The notes under the pieces are model-generated. The model did no database searches and had not been told where the DNA came from. It was given only the letters and a program-made list of their open reading frames with translations. A program made the translations under genes and the position numbers. From Begonia masoniana (lineage: Eukaryota > Streptophyta > Magnoliopsida > Cucurbitales > Begoniaceae), in contig CM039505.1 of the NCBI GenBank assembly GCA_022432975.1, positions 19,457,716 to 19,521,715 of the forward strand: 64,000 nucleotides of DNA. The letters are read 5' to 3'. This document shows, piece by piece, positions 1 to 11,797 of the stretch (positions are counted from its first letter, which is position 1; each line of letters begins with the position of its first letter).

Positions 1-670
1 GCAATTTCTCAATTTGCTGGCCATTAAACCCTGACCTACTTCTAATCTTAAACTCTCATTTTATTCCAACAATCTTCTTCACCTTTCTCTAACTTCCTCA
101 AGGCTATTTCGAGTTCGCCGACTAGTCTACTATCGTTCGCTCCTTCTAGTCAGGTCCCAACTATTCTACTCAACATTTATTCTAAGTTTATCTCTTGAAT
201 TCTATCTTAATCTAGACACTCTTAACTTCACACGAATCCCCCCAATATACGAGTTCTACGGTACTTCATCTATTTAAACACACTCCAAGTATTACAACAA
301 TCTAAGGTATTCTTTAATAGGTTTATATCTAAACCTTCATTTCTCTTGATTAATCGTATTCTAATACTCCAAGGGGGGGTTGTCAATTAGACATAATCCC
401 TACCTACTTAAAAACCATATTTCATAGGGTGTATTCTTCTAATTGTCACTAAACCTTAAGTGCGCAAACTCCGCTGATTAAATCAAACTAATCCTACTAA
501 TGTATAACTATATTTCTATTTGGTCTTTATTGTCCTATATGTAGTCTACTGTTTTCTCTTTGAGGTTCACCTAATAATCCTTCTTACCCACCTTCTATTT
601 TCTTACCTTTCTATTTTTAAGTCTATCATTATCATCATTATTATCGTTATCTATTTAACATAAACATATT
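1..670. other. Unassigned AT-rich sequence, no gene
   Basis: I see no credible ORF, RNA gene or element end. The plus strand is T/C-rich. Similarity to the neighbouring retrotransposon gag/protease junction starts only near position 670-690, so this stretch is either different DNA joined to a truncated element or a strongly decayed part of it. Confidence 0.4.
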
Positions 671-683
671 GTCATACAGGCAA

Positions 684-1798
684 TTAAGACAGTACCTGTA
701 ATAAGAGGAGGTTGTGCCCCATCGTCGACGTCACCAGGCTCGATGAAAGTAAAGATCCTCGGCATAATCCTCCTCCGATCACTGCCTGACTGATTTCGGC
801 CGGGCTTCGGGCAATCTTTGATGAAGTGGTCAGCTCCACCACACCTAAAACATTTGTTCGTGCCAACCCTGCACTCGCCACCATGTTCTTTCTAGCACTT
901 AGGGCACCAAGGAATTTGAGAAACCCCTTGTACCTGCTTACCCTTGCCCTGGTCATTATTTCCCACATACGGTCTTTTAACACCTCTCTGTTGTTGCTGT
1001 GGTTGTCCTCGTGGCTGCCGATTTTCATTCCGGGGTTGAGGCTGGATCTCACGAAAGAAGCCTCTAGCTGGCTCCCTCGGTTTGATAGAACTTTGCTCCA
1101 CAGGCTCAATCTCAAGTGCTCTAGCCACAATCTCATCATAGGGTACATTCCGTACCCCAGATATAGTAAGACGCATCCGGAACTCCTGGCCAAGTCCTTG
1201 TAAAAATCTTTGTACCTTGTCCTCACTAACGCTGACCTGACGTGGCGCGAATCGAGAAAGGGCTTCGAACTTCCTCACATATTTCGACAATAGAACCAAC
1301 TTGCCATAACTGCATAAATTCAACCATCTTCGCCTCCCGTACTGTATGGCTGAAATACTTATCATAGAACAACATCCTGAATCGCTCCCAACCCATAATC
1401 ATCACATCGGTGGTCATCTTGATGGAATCCCACCAAAATCAGGAATCTAACGCTAGGTGGTAAGTCACCAACGCCACCTTCTCTCCGTCCTCAATGCTCG
1501 CATATGCCAGCATGTCCTCCATGGTGCGAATCCACTCCTCAGCTGAAGAGGGATCTGTAGAATGTCCGTTAAATATAGGGGGCTGGAGCTTCTGAAATCT
1601 CTCCATCCCACGATTACCCGGAATGGCTGCCTCTCGAGCTCTAACGCCCTCTCGGTCAATAAGGGTGCCCAACTGTTGAGACTGTCTCTCCATCTGTTGA
1701 GCCTATCGCTCTATATGTTGAGACTGTTGAGCAATAAAATCCTTGAGGGTGTTTATCGTATCATCTCGGTCGTCTCGATCATTTCCTCGACGCACCAT
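684..1798 (-). pseudogene. gag: Tekay-type gag fragment (truncated, frameshifted)
   Basis: This is the capsid/nucleocapsid gene of a Ty3/gypsy chromovirus, read right to left from an ATG near 1798. It follows the gag of the fuller copy at 39.0-40.1 kb segment by segment: an N-terminal Q/R-rich part (RQSQQL), the EEWIRTMEDMLAYA block, FDKYF-like FYDKYFS, the RKFEALSRFAPR block and a basic [18 protein letters not shown] tract before the CPKC zinc-knuckle entry. Stop codons interrupt it (for example just before the FWWDSIK block), and a frameshift lies near 1230-1260. Similarity ends around 684, at the start of the protease region, so protease, RT, RNase H and integrase are missing. The 5' LTR lies directly upstream at 1965-3650. 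No function is expected. Confidence 0.85.
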
Positions 1799-1947
1799 TT
1801 TTATATAACTCCTATATAAAAGTTAAACAAATACTCTATAAACATTGAAATCAATTAAAGCTATAAACATACTTACAGTTGATGAAGAATGTCCGCGTAG
1901 TGGCTGTGCAGTCGAGCAGTCTACAGAATCGATTTTAAAACCCGGGG

Positions 1948-1959
1948 GCTCTGATACCA
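1948..1959 (-). other. Primer binding site, initiator tRNA-Met
   Basis: On the minus strand this reads TGGTATCAGAGC, the complement of the initiator tRNA-Met 3' end used by most plant LTR elements. It lies five bases inside the LTR edge, as in the other Tekay-type copies here. Confidence 0.9.
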
Positions 1960-2187
1960 TAAATTGTGACGACCCTAAGACTGTACCCAATAACCCGTAC
2001 ATTTTTTTTTTTTATCCTTATACTTTACATAAACTCTAAGCGGAATTTAAGTCTACGTTTTAAACCATTTAAAACAAAACCATTTATAAACTAAAACAAT
2101 TTAAAACAATTAATAAAACACTTAAAATTAATTGAAACAAAACAATTAAAGGGGGAGGGCAGAACTGTCAAAAGCCGCGACAGGGGA

Positions 2188-2270
2188 GAGGGGCGATCGA
2201 TCGCTGCAACGTTGCAGCGATCGAGCGCTGCATTGGTGCAACGCTGCAGCGATCGGTCGCTGCATTGGTT
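2188..2270. repeat. GATCGATCGC / CGCTGCA palindromic repeat
   Basis: Short degenerate units built on GCGATCGATCGC and GCTGCAACG, largely self-complementary. The same kind of array occupies the same LTR region at 30755-30935 and 33280-33490. Confidence 0.7.
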
Positions 2271-2657
2271 CATTTGACTTTTTAATTAGGTCGCAGACAG
2301 AATGTATGTAGGTCTACGTAGATTCATTTCGTTGGTTCATTTTACTTTTTAATTAGGTCGCAGACAGAATGTCACCGAGGGCTGAACCACCTCGCCGTGA
2401 CCAGATAACAGATTACGTAGATTCATTTCGTTCGTCTCTTAAACATATGCTTTAACAGACGCGATGCATGAGCAGTCAAATGCATAAAGTAAACAACCAG
2501 CATGTGTACCATCAAGACGATAAACAAACATAATCTATAAACGACTAACCTAACTACCCAACCAAAACAATTTAAACAAACGCATCACCAAAACTCCTCG
2601 AGATGACTTCGACGTACGGTGTAGGCCAATCGGCCAGAGAAGATCACGAGAACTTAC

Positions 2658-2702
2658 CTCGTGTCCGTTGCAGCTCAAGCTCCGTCCACGAGCGTTGTTC
2701 AC
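2658..2702 (-). other. Splice-like mini-exon in LTR
   Basis: On the minus strand a 45 bp segment starts after CTGCTTAG and ends at CGAG followed by GTAAGT, an acceptor- and donor-like arrangement. It contains CTCGTGGACGGAGCTTGAG, shared with the copies at 29604 and, slightly changed, 34574. Splicing is inferred, not shown. Confidence 0.4.
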
Positions 2703-4968
2703 CTAAGCAGTTTCACCAAATTGTCGTTAAAACGAGTTTAAAACAATTTAATGTACTAAACTAACAAAATCCTTAACTAAGGAATTTCCTAAAGCTCTAA
2801 TCCAGTTCATCGAGCTATTCCCTCGAGCAACTACCCGCTCGACACCTCAAATCCCAATTACGAGTTTTTCCCAAAAATCCCTAAATTCTCCAATTTTAAC
2901 ATTTCACACAAATCGGTATAAATTCATCCAATAACGTCCCTTACATTCAATACGTCCATAAACTACGACAACCTATCGATTTCGAACCCTAATTCGCATT
3001 TTTGACGAAACCCTAATCGTAAACCCTATCCGTTAAACTTCGCGAAAACCAAAAACTAACGCCCTAAGATCATAGATTCATACCTAGAGCGTCGACTGGA
3101 GGAGAAAATGTGAAGAACGGAGGACGAACGGATCACCGGCGTGGAGAGAACGTCGACGGCAGAGAGGGAGAGTCGAGAGAGAATGAGAGAACTTTGTTCT
3201 CTGGAAATCGATTTTTCAGAGAATGAAAAACCGATTAAGGCATTTGCCTTATTAATAATATTTATTGCTTAAATGACCATTTTGCCCTTCGTACTAAATT
3301 CTTTTTGTTTCGTCCTTCGTTTCATTAATCGGCTAGCGATTCGATTTTCTCCAAATGTCCTTATTTCACCAATAAGTCCAACTTATTATTTGGGATTTAT
3401 TAAAACTGTCCGTTTGCAAATCGGACCACGTTTACTATTTTTACTAAAACATCTTCTATATTTCGAGAAATGTAATTACTCGAAATATAGCGTTATTACT
3501 CCGAAAAATCCCATAGATTTTCCTAAAATCCATATTGATTATTAGGATCTCATTAACGCTTTCTTTTTGTAAAACGAGATTGATTTGACATATTTACGAA
3601 AATGCCATTATATAATAAAATAATAATATCCAGAAAAGCTGGGTGTTACACGGTTGACGGAGATTCTAAGAACCTTTACCATTGATAACAGGCTCTACTT
3701 CGAGGTGTCCATTGATGCAATCGATATTTTAATGTGACAGTTGAAAATCGCCCCTAATTTCAGGGTCCATACTGTAAAACCTGGTATTTTTATAGGTAAT
3801 TAAATTTCCACGTCTCGGATTTTATTTTATTGACCAACAACGTGTCATCGGTTGACTAGTTTTGTCTTTTATAGTCACGTTGAATTTTTTGGAAGTTTTG
3901 GTTAATTTGGTAATCATGTAAATTACTGTGGTTAATTGGAGAAAAATTAGCATCGATTAATTGAGATTTTACTTTGGGTTAATATTTAAAATTTAAAGAT
4001 TTTTTTAAGATAAGGTAAGGGTATATTAAATAAATTCATAAAATAGAGGGGGTTAAAAGTGGAAATAGGATAAAGTTGTTTTAAAGGGTTTAGTAAACCA
4101 TTTTCTCGTCCTCATTTACGCGCGCCGAGAGTGTAACACCCGAGAATTTATCGGCTCAATTGCTATGAATGTACAGTGAATAACAAATTTGTGAGAATTG
4201 ATGTAAATAGAAAATATTGGATTAAAGAAAAATGGGAGAAATAATTGTTAAGTGTAAGATTTAATTAATCTAGGGTATAATTGTGATTTGAGTTAATAAA
4301 ATAGAAAAAAAAAGAAAAGAAAATATAGGGTGAAGAGTAAAAGAAAGACTTCCACGTGAAAGGACAAAAGCAAAAACCACTTCTATTCTCTTTCTCTTTC
4401 CCTACGACGATTTCAAGAAGCCCTCTTCCGATTTCTTCAATCCAAGGTAAGTTTCTTCTTTAATTTTTCATGGGTTTTAGGTTCTAAGCTTAATGGGGAG
4501 TTAGGAGTGGATTTGAATGAGTTTTGGGAGAGTTTTGGTTAGGGTTTTGTGTGAGGTTTATGAGTGCACGAAAATTTGGAGTTCCTAGCTAGTTTTCCTT
4601 GGTTGTTGGATGTTTAAGGACGATTAGAGGATAGTATGGATGAGTGGTTGGATTTTTGGAAGAGGCCAAAAATCTGGAATTTTAGGTGTGCAGCGCAGTT
4701 CGATTTTAGCAAAAAACGACCAAGCCAATTGTGTTATTTGGTTAGGCGGCCCTGACCTTTTAGAAATTAGACGTCCTAAGAAGTCTGTAGAGCCTTGAAT
4801 CGTCCAAAACGGATAAGTGTAGGATTAGTTACGTGATGTTGAAGTTAGACCATAAATGGTGGAATTTCGAATTTTGTGAATTTTTGGTGAACCATTAGCT
4901 TTCTTTTAAGAGTTTGATGAATGAGTTGCAATGATGATTAAATTAATGTCATGCGTTATGGTTTTTAG

Positions 4969-5023
4969 GTTCAAACGAGTTTTCGACGTAGCGTACGAGT
5001 AAGAGGTTAGCTAAGGTGGTCAG
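4969..5023 (+). other. Splice-like mini-exon in LTR
   Basis: A 55 bp segment preceded by GGTTTTTAG and followed by CAG/GTAAGT, then by TTCGAGCCTACATCAC. The same order occurs in five other LTRs in the window. Confidence 0.4.
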
Positions 5024-5269
5024 GTAAGTAATGTATGCTTGCGTGTTGCCTTCGAGCCTACATCACAGTTCGTTAGGAATGTATGGTTGTAGCTTTTGTG
5101 CATGCATTGTATGTTTATTGAGTATGTTGTTGGTGTGTTTAATTTGACATGCATCACGATTTTGAAAAGTAGAATCGAAAGACGAAAATGAATTTCTATG
5201 GTTTATGAAATGGTGTGATAAGATGTGAACGGTGATAAACGAATGATAAAAGATACGTAATTAAGAGAG

Positions 5270-5520
5270 GAGCAGGTTGGGGTTTAGGTTGGCCATCTCG
5301 TTGAGTGGGTCCATGACGTGTGCCTCCTATCCCTTTCTCTGAGGAATGTGGCCGTCTCGTTGAGTGGGTATGTGACGTGTGCCAATTCCTTTTAACAACA
5401 AACAAGTAAAGAGGATAAGAAAATATGAGATACATAATTAAGAGATGAGTGGGGTTGGGGTTTAGGTTGGCCGTCTCGTTGAGTGGGTCCGTGACGTGTG
5501 CCAATTTCTTTTAACAGAGA
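5270..5520. repeat. Tandem repeat within inner LTR
   Basis: Three degenerate units carry CCGTCTCGTTGAGTGGGT followed by GTGACGTGTGCC, with spacers of variable length. They sit between the GTAAGT donor-like site and the later GATGTAG acceptor-like site, where other LTRs carry unrelated tandem repeats. Confidence 0.75.
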
Positions 5521-5899
5521 AGCAAAGTATGTGAAGTGGAAAGGAGGAAACGAAGTATGTAAACGAGAACGAAAACGAAACGAGTTGCGGGTTAGGAAAT
5601 GCATGTGTTAGGATGTGACGTTGTTTAATCAGAAATTGCAGTACTTGCTTAGCGTTAGGCTAATAGTTGAGTTTGTAATTGGTTGACGGGATGTAGAAGG
5701 TGAGATCCAAGAGCATGACCAGGACCTAGGATGGTTGGAGGAGTGCGTTCGTGCGAGGCCTGACTACTGTTGGGTGATTAACGTGGGTGTATAGTTTGAT
5801 TTTTAAAAACTCTGTATGTTTTGATGTATAAACTTGTGTGGAAAAATGAATGGAGATTTGTTTTTTGAAATAGTCGGTTTTGTAGAATTTGAAAATGCA

Positions 5900-7975
5900 G
5901 GAAGTTTGTTTGGTAGTAGGAATTGGTTTCTAAATGATTTTAAACGTTATGTCGTCGAAATTTCCTGCAAAAGTTGTTGAATTTGTGTTAAGGTTGATGG
6001 CAGTAGGAAGGGTTGTGTGAAGGTGAAGAACAATATGTGTTGTGAAGTGTTGAAAAATGTTTGGACTGATGACTTGAAAGTGGTGTGAAAAGTTGATTGA
6101 TTGAAGTGATGAACCATTTGAATTAGATTGAACAACCAATGACAGTTGATTGATCCTTTGATGAGGTGATTTGATGATGTGTGACCGTAGTGTGATTGGA
6201 ACAAGTGTTGAACTTGACCATTATGAATGTGACAAAAAGATGATTTGAAGAGAGCTTGATGTGAAAGTGAAACCCATACGTGATGAATGTGTTGTTAGAA
6301 CGACGGGCTGGTCATGTTGAAAGTTTGAATGTGGATGTTGAAGTATTGAATTTTGAAAAAGTCGTGAATGATCATGATCGTGAAAGTGGAGGAGTTGAAC
6401 AACTGAAAAGTTGCAGTGAAGTCATTGTCGAAGTCATGATAAGGAATTGAAAGGTGTTTGGAGTGAGAAATGTGAATTGTTGTGTTGTGTTGAGAATTGT
6501 GGAACTTGAATGTTTTTGTGTGGGTGTTGATGTAGTATGTGGTGATGATTTTTGATATTGGTGCTGATAGCCTGAAAAGCTGCTGACAGTTAGTGAAACT
6601 TGATGAAAGACAGAATTGAATGTGGGTGTGAAGTGAAGTACCTGAAGTTGTATGATGATGAGTATGGATGAAATGAACCTTGTGAAGTTGAGTGAGTTGA
6701 AATTTGAACTGATAGAATGGGTGTTTGTGATGGAATTGTGATGAAGTGTTGGATGTGACTTGTTGTGGAATTTTTTTGATGAATTGAAGATTCATCGTTT
6801 TTGGTTGATTTGACTGATGAATGACATTTTGATTGAACTTTGATTTTGAGTATTGAAGATGAATTTTGAAATGATATCGATGAAGTGATTGTTTGTACCG
6901 AATTTCTTGTTGAGTGGATCGAATGGAAGGGTTGAAATTTGAATAACTGTTGAAGTTGTTGATGTTGAGATTGTGTGGTGACAGTGAATTTTGAGAGACG
7001 TCCATGAACCGTTGATATGATTTGTGAAAAGTGAATTGATGGCGATGAACTCTGATAAATATTTGAAGCTTGGTGAACTCCTGAATTGACTGATGACACG
7101 TTGAAACCCCCCCACTGAAAAGTGAGAGAAGAGAAGCTGAAGTGACAAAGGTCAGAAACTACATTATCTGAAATGAATTCACGGAATGAACGATGTGTTG
7201 AACCTTGATTGAACTTTCGATGACTGTTTGAATGAAGTGAATGACAATTGAATGTGAAGGATGAAGAAAACTGATTTGTGTGAAGATGTGAATTGTGATG
7301 AACTGAATGTTTGTTGACCTTGAAGGATGACGTGAAGTGATCTGATTGATGAACAATGATGAGATTTTGAGAAGTGAAGTTGATTTGACTATTGTTTTGA
7401 CAATTGAAGTGTGGATGAAGCATGTGAACGAACCTGAACAGAAAGAATGTCCTTGTGATTGGAAATATGAAAACATGATAGGATGACATTTGAATGACTG
7501 AAGGTAAACTTGTTTGAAGCGTGTGAAACGTGATGTTGAATTGAGATTTGAATGAACTGTTTGATTTGATGAGTTAGTTGAAGATGAATTGCTTGAATTA
7601 GTGTGAAATACCAGGTTTTGAAGTGACATGAATCTCGAATTTTGTGAACCGAAAACCACGTTGGTGAAGTAATTGATGAATAAAGATAGTTCTCTCTGTT
7701 GAAATGATGAATAATTGAATGTGAAGCCAATGAAGCATGACAATCGTGAAAAAATGATGTGATGAACTTGTGACATTGATTGTATTGAAGTGGATTTGTG
7801 TGAAATGTTTTGAAATTTGTGTGAAGTGAATTGGAATGAACATCTGATGAAAAAAGTTGTGATGAATTGATTGAACCATGACACCGAAATTTGAACTTGA
7901 TACCAAGCGTTGAATGAAGCTTGAAGACATTGAACATGATATTGATGGGAATTGAGTTTGTGAATGATGAATTGA
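5900..7975. repeat. C-depleted degenerate TGAA/GTGA repeat, about 2 kb
   Basis: The plus strand consists almost only of G, A and T, with endlessly varied short words such as TTGAA, GTGAA, TGATGAA and GTTGTG. Cytosine is rare. The long minus-strand ORFs here are composition artefacts rich in S, H, F, T and N. No single repeat period is obvious by eye. The tract explains why this LTR is about twice the normal size. Confidence 0.75.
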
Positions 7976-8335
7976 GTGTCGACTGTGTATGTAGGTGTCG
8001 AACCAGTAAGTGTGTAAACTTGAGTAAAGTGTCGACCAATGAGTGAGGATGTCGACCACTGAAATCGACCGATGCAAACAGAGGCGATTGAGCCGTCGGC
8101 CTGTGCGCTTAGGTGTCGACCACTTTAGTGCAAAGTGGGTTGAAGTGTCGACCCGTGTATGCAAGTGTCGCCCATCGAGAAAACCCAAGAGGAATGAAGT
8201 GTCGACCTGTGCCACAGGTGTCAACCGATTAGTGAAAATTCATTTTAAGTGTCGACCCTAGACTTCGACCGACGAAAACAGAGGCTAATGAGGTGTTGAC
8301 CAGTGCCTTTAGGTGTCGATCGGTGTCGACCCACG
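7976..8335. repeat. GTGTCGACC tandem array (inner LTR)
   Basis: The word GTGTCGAC (containing the palindrome GTCGAC) recurs at spacings of roughly 20-50 bp, with related units such as ATCGACCGA and GTGTCGCCC. The same motif array occurs in the outer LTR at 8941-9290. Confidence 0.75.
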
Positions 8336-8940
8336 TAAATGGGTAACGACCGAACAGGCTGAGCGAGCGCGCGGAGCTCAGCCACAGTGCAAACTTTTTA
8401 CAAAATTTTATTTTTCAACCTTTTTACTTCCAACTTCGAACCAGTGTTTTCAACGTGTTTTCAAAGTAGCCTTCCACTACAAGGGTTTAATTATTTTTAA
8501 ACGTTGACGTTTTAAGTTGAGAGATAAAATTTTAAATTTGCCAAGCATTTTATCATACGAGTGAGTAGTAGAAGTGGCGAACCGAGTCGAGAGGACTCGG
8601 GGCGCTACAGAGAGAGATAAGGAGAGAGAAGGAGAAATGATTTTCATTTGTCAAAATATTCGAGCTTGGAGGCCAGGGTTGTGCTCGCGGTGCATCGAGT
8701 TTCAACTTTCGTTTAAACTGTTTGGATTTAAACCCTTAGTCATTTTAAACTGTTCGTTTTTATATTTAAAGTTAGGGTTTATGTGTTTGGATTAGATTCG
8801 ATCAAATGAGCTCGAATCCTTTAGTATATTTTGGTTAGTTGATGCTTTTAAAGTGTATGAAGGTTTAATCGCCGTTTGGAGGCAAAAACCGGCGGGGAAT
8901 AGTGAGTTTCACGAACTCGCCTTTCTTGGAATTGACTCAG

Positions 8941-9290
8941 AGGTCGACACTTCAAAGGAAGTGTCGACTGGTCATTCATTTCAACGAAACCCAAGAGCTC
9001 AAAGGTGTCGACACTTCGAGGGAAGTGTCGACCGCTAGAACATTTTGATGGCTTAACCCAAAAGCTCGAAAGTGTCGACTAGTGGATTGAGCTGTCAACT
9101 GCTAGTGCAATATCGGTTCAAACTCGAGAGGTTTGTAGTGTCGATAGCATGATGAAATGGTCGACAACGGGTAGACCCGAGAGGTATAAAGTGTCGTCCG
9201 TGTGAAGGAAGTGTCGACGTGGGTTAAATCGAGTGTTAATAGTGTCGACCCTACTTATAAGTGTTCACTGTTGACTTAAAAGTGTTAACT
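8941..9290. repeat. GTGTCGAC tandem array (outer LTR)
   Basis: Units of AAGTGTCGAC with variable spacers, some decayed to GTGTCGTCC or GTGTTAAC. The motif matches the array in the inner LTR, although the two LTRs differ elsewhere. Confidence 0.75.
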
Positions 9291-10592
9291 GCACAACTTT
9301 ATTATTGGGAAAATTTCAGCAGTTCATAGGTTATCGGATTGAGTTTCTAGCACCAATGTTGAGTGGGGACATTTATGATTTTGGTTTCGTTTTTAGGCTC
9401 AGACAAGTTTTCTGATTTCTATCTAGTGCCAGATGTTCTGCTCCTGTAAGGAACATGAGTAGTCATCGACGAGGTAGAAATTTTATGCTTTTTGCATTGC
9501 ATAGTATGTTTTTGAAAAACTTTGTTTTGGTGGGTTGCAACTTGTAAAAGTATGACGGGGCCTAGTTGTCAACTTTTTGTGGTGTTATGTTGATGAGATG
9601 AACCCTCTTGATACTTTAAGCAGTCTTGGCGTCAAAGTATTACAAGGCTATCTTATTATCTCTTCTATTTCGTGAAAGTGGTGTTGTCCGCACATACAAA
9701 AAAGTGGCAATAGAGTGATGATGATGCGCCCTTTAGGTTTCGAATCCCTAAACCCAATCAGGATGTGTAATGGTTCGAGTTGATGTTGTGGGTGACTGTC
9801 GATCGCCAGTCACTCAGGTGATGGACAGGAACTTCACATCGACGTCACAGTTTTCTTCGGACTCATGAGACGTTGTTTGGTCTTCAGATCACTGTCTTTC
9901 TGTAATAGTGTGCTGGAGTGGTAATTGTGTGACACTCCATTTTCACTGAAGAAGTTTTTTATGGCAAACAATGAGTGTTATTTTCGTTGTATAATTATCT
10001 ATGTACATGACATGTTTTATAACTACCTCACTGAGGGCTAATGGAGTCGGTCTTGATAAAAAGAAAGAAAAAGTTTTCCTTAATAGATTTATAAAATCAT
10101 GCATAGTTTTGAAATGCAATCATGTTTAAAAAGAAAGATAAAAATTTGTTTTTAAATCGAGATGCATTAGGTATAACTTTTTTACTGAATTAGTTGTTCC
10201 CCCAACCCCTTCTAATCCTGATAAAGAAAAGAGTAGATAGATTCAGTGGAAACATGGGAGAGGCTGCTAGTGATTCATTTTCTGTTGAACTTTGTTATAT
10301 TTCTTTAGTAAGGATTTGGTAGTTAATTTGAAATTGTAAACTTATTTGAAATTGTAACCCAAAGTGATAAATTTGATTTTCTTTACTTTACTGCACGATT
10401 GAATGATTGTTAAGTATTATTTTATATTGTACTATTTGTTTGAGATTTTATTATGTGGACTTCGCTGTAATTATCCTTAAGACTTTAGTTGTCAACTGTA
10501 GCATTGTGCTGGTTGATTGGTTCTCTTCCCGGGAAGTGGTTCACCCAATCCGACGTTTCTGCTCTGGCCCGTTCTCGGGTCGTGACACATAC

Positions 10593-11041
10593 TGATAATA
10601 TTACCCTAATTTATTTAAGTTATCGTGATTTTTTGTGTTACCTTAAAATATAATATATTAATATTTTTTTATCAAATTTTATTTTTTTATTAAATATTTA
10701 TCTATTAAGTAATTTAAGAAATATTATAATGAAATATCTTCGTAGATTTTTTGTTTTTATTAAATTTTTTATTATATATTTATCTATTAGTGATTTAAGA
10801 AATTATAATAAAATGTCTTTATATAATAAATTATTTATTTTAATTTATCATGATTTTTTATTTTATTAATTTTTTCATACTATGCTTAACCTATTCAAAA
10901 CTTTTTATTTTTTTAATGATACATGTAATTTGTTTGACATATTTACTGCAACATTTTCGAAGAATTGTAACTATTCATATCTTTTTTGTATTGTAGTGAC
11001 ACATATTAGACACGTCGTATACTTAACATATTATTTGAAGC
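10593..11041. other. AT-rich flank with degenerate repeats, no gene
   Basis: Very AT-rich. A segment with TATCTATTA..TTTAAGAAA..ATAATGAAATATCTT is repeated once about 100 bp later. Toward 11041, words such as GACACGTCGTATACTTAAC resemble ACGTGTCATTTGCTTAAC in the right-hand flank after 62258. That fits the two flanks being one site split by the SIRE-1 insertion. Confidence 0.5.
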
Positions 11042-11797
11042 TTTAAATATTTATGTGTTGGCATATTTTTTGGCAAACATATTTCAAATAAATTTATATA
11101 TTATTTCTTATTGTGTGATTTAAATCTATGGAAGGTTGTTTCTTGCCATCTAAGAAATTATCTATATAATATTTAAATGGTAGTTGATTGGAGATCTTGA
11201 AAATTAGGAAGTTTGAGAGATATAGAAAGTAGTTACTTGGAAATCAAGTAGCTTTAAATATGTAATGGATTATGGCGAGATAAGTGAACACAACAAACAA
11301 GGAATATATTCCTAAAGTATTGGGATCCGATTTGATTATATTGGCGGCACTTTCCTAGAATAGCACACGGAGTGTCACACAAACTGTAACACCCGACTCC
11401 ATTGAACCAATTTACCTTGTCATCTAATAGTGTACATTTTATGGATGAAATTGGGAGAATTATTGATTAGGTTAATGAGTGACTAAGTAAGGGCATAAAA
11501 GTAAATAGAGACTTTTAGTGGATAACGTATTTAAGGGAGGGTTTAATGAGGTTTAGCCGCCACTGTTTTCTCATTTCCTTTTTCCGGCTCTCAGCTCAGC
11601 AGAGTGCTCTGGGAGATTTCCTCATTCGATTTCTCCAAGCGATTTCTCCAACCTAGGTGAGTTTCTTTCGTTTTCCTTGTGTTTTAGTGGCGAGATAACA
11701 GAGGATGTACAATGTGTGTGCTTTGGGAATGCGATGAATGAGAATAGGTTCGGGTTTTGTGAAAAATCGGGAATCCACGATTATCATAGTTCCAAAC

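Larger units (their letters stand above)
1965..3650 (-). repeat. 5' LTR of the truncated Tekay-type element
   Basis: About 1.69 kb. On the plus strand it begins TGTGACGACCC next to the PBS and ends GGGTGTTACA at 3650, so both ends are TG..CA. It matches the LTRs at 33063 and 28657 in ordered blocks: the GATCGATCGC-rich repeat (2188-2270), the GTCGCAGACAGAATGTCACCGAGG block (split around 2290-2385), the GGCCTACAC block, the splice-like segment at 2658-2702 and a decayed U3 toward 3650. It is about 0.8 kb shorter than its relatives. A partial internal duplication of the GTCGCAGACAGAATG block is visible. The partner 3' LTR is absent, so no target duplication can be checked. Confidence 0.8.
4132..8609 (+). 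mobile_element. Oversized solo Tekay-type LTR (inner), TSD GAGAG
   Basis: It begins TGTAACACCCGAG at 4132 and ends CTCGGGGCGCTACA at 8609. GAGAG flanks both sides (4127-4131 and 8610-8614). At about 4.48 kb it is roughly 2 kb longer than the other LTRs here. The excess matches a C-poor degenerate repeat (about 5900-7975) and a GTGTCGAC array (7976-8335). The shared leader features are intact: a pyrimidine-rich leader near 4380-4450 ending in CCAAGGTAAGT, and the splice-like segment at 4969-5023. There is no gag, pol or PBS. Confidence 0.8.
3773..10587 (+). mobile_element. Solo Tekay-type LTR (outer), TSD CATAC
   Basis: It begins TGTAAAACCTGG at 3773 and ends GGGTCGTGACA at 10587. The five bases on both sides are CATAC (3768-3772 and 10588-10592). 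Without the inner LTR nested at 4132-8614 it is about 2.33 kb, a usual size for these LTRs. It has no internal coding region or PBS, so it is a solo LTR left by LTR-LTR recombination. Short ORFs such as the one at 10407-10595 have no recognisable content. Its own tandem array of GTGTCGAC units lies at 8941-9290. Confidence 0.8.

Noticed and set aside
5930..8224. Several overlapping minus-strand ORFs of up to 299 codons
   Set aside because: They lie in a C-depleted degenerate repeat. The composition (Ser, His, Phe, Thr, Asn) follows from the base bias, all frames overlap, and no domain is visible.
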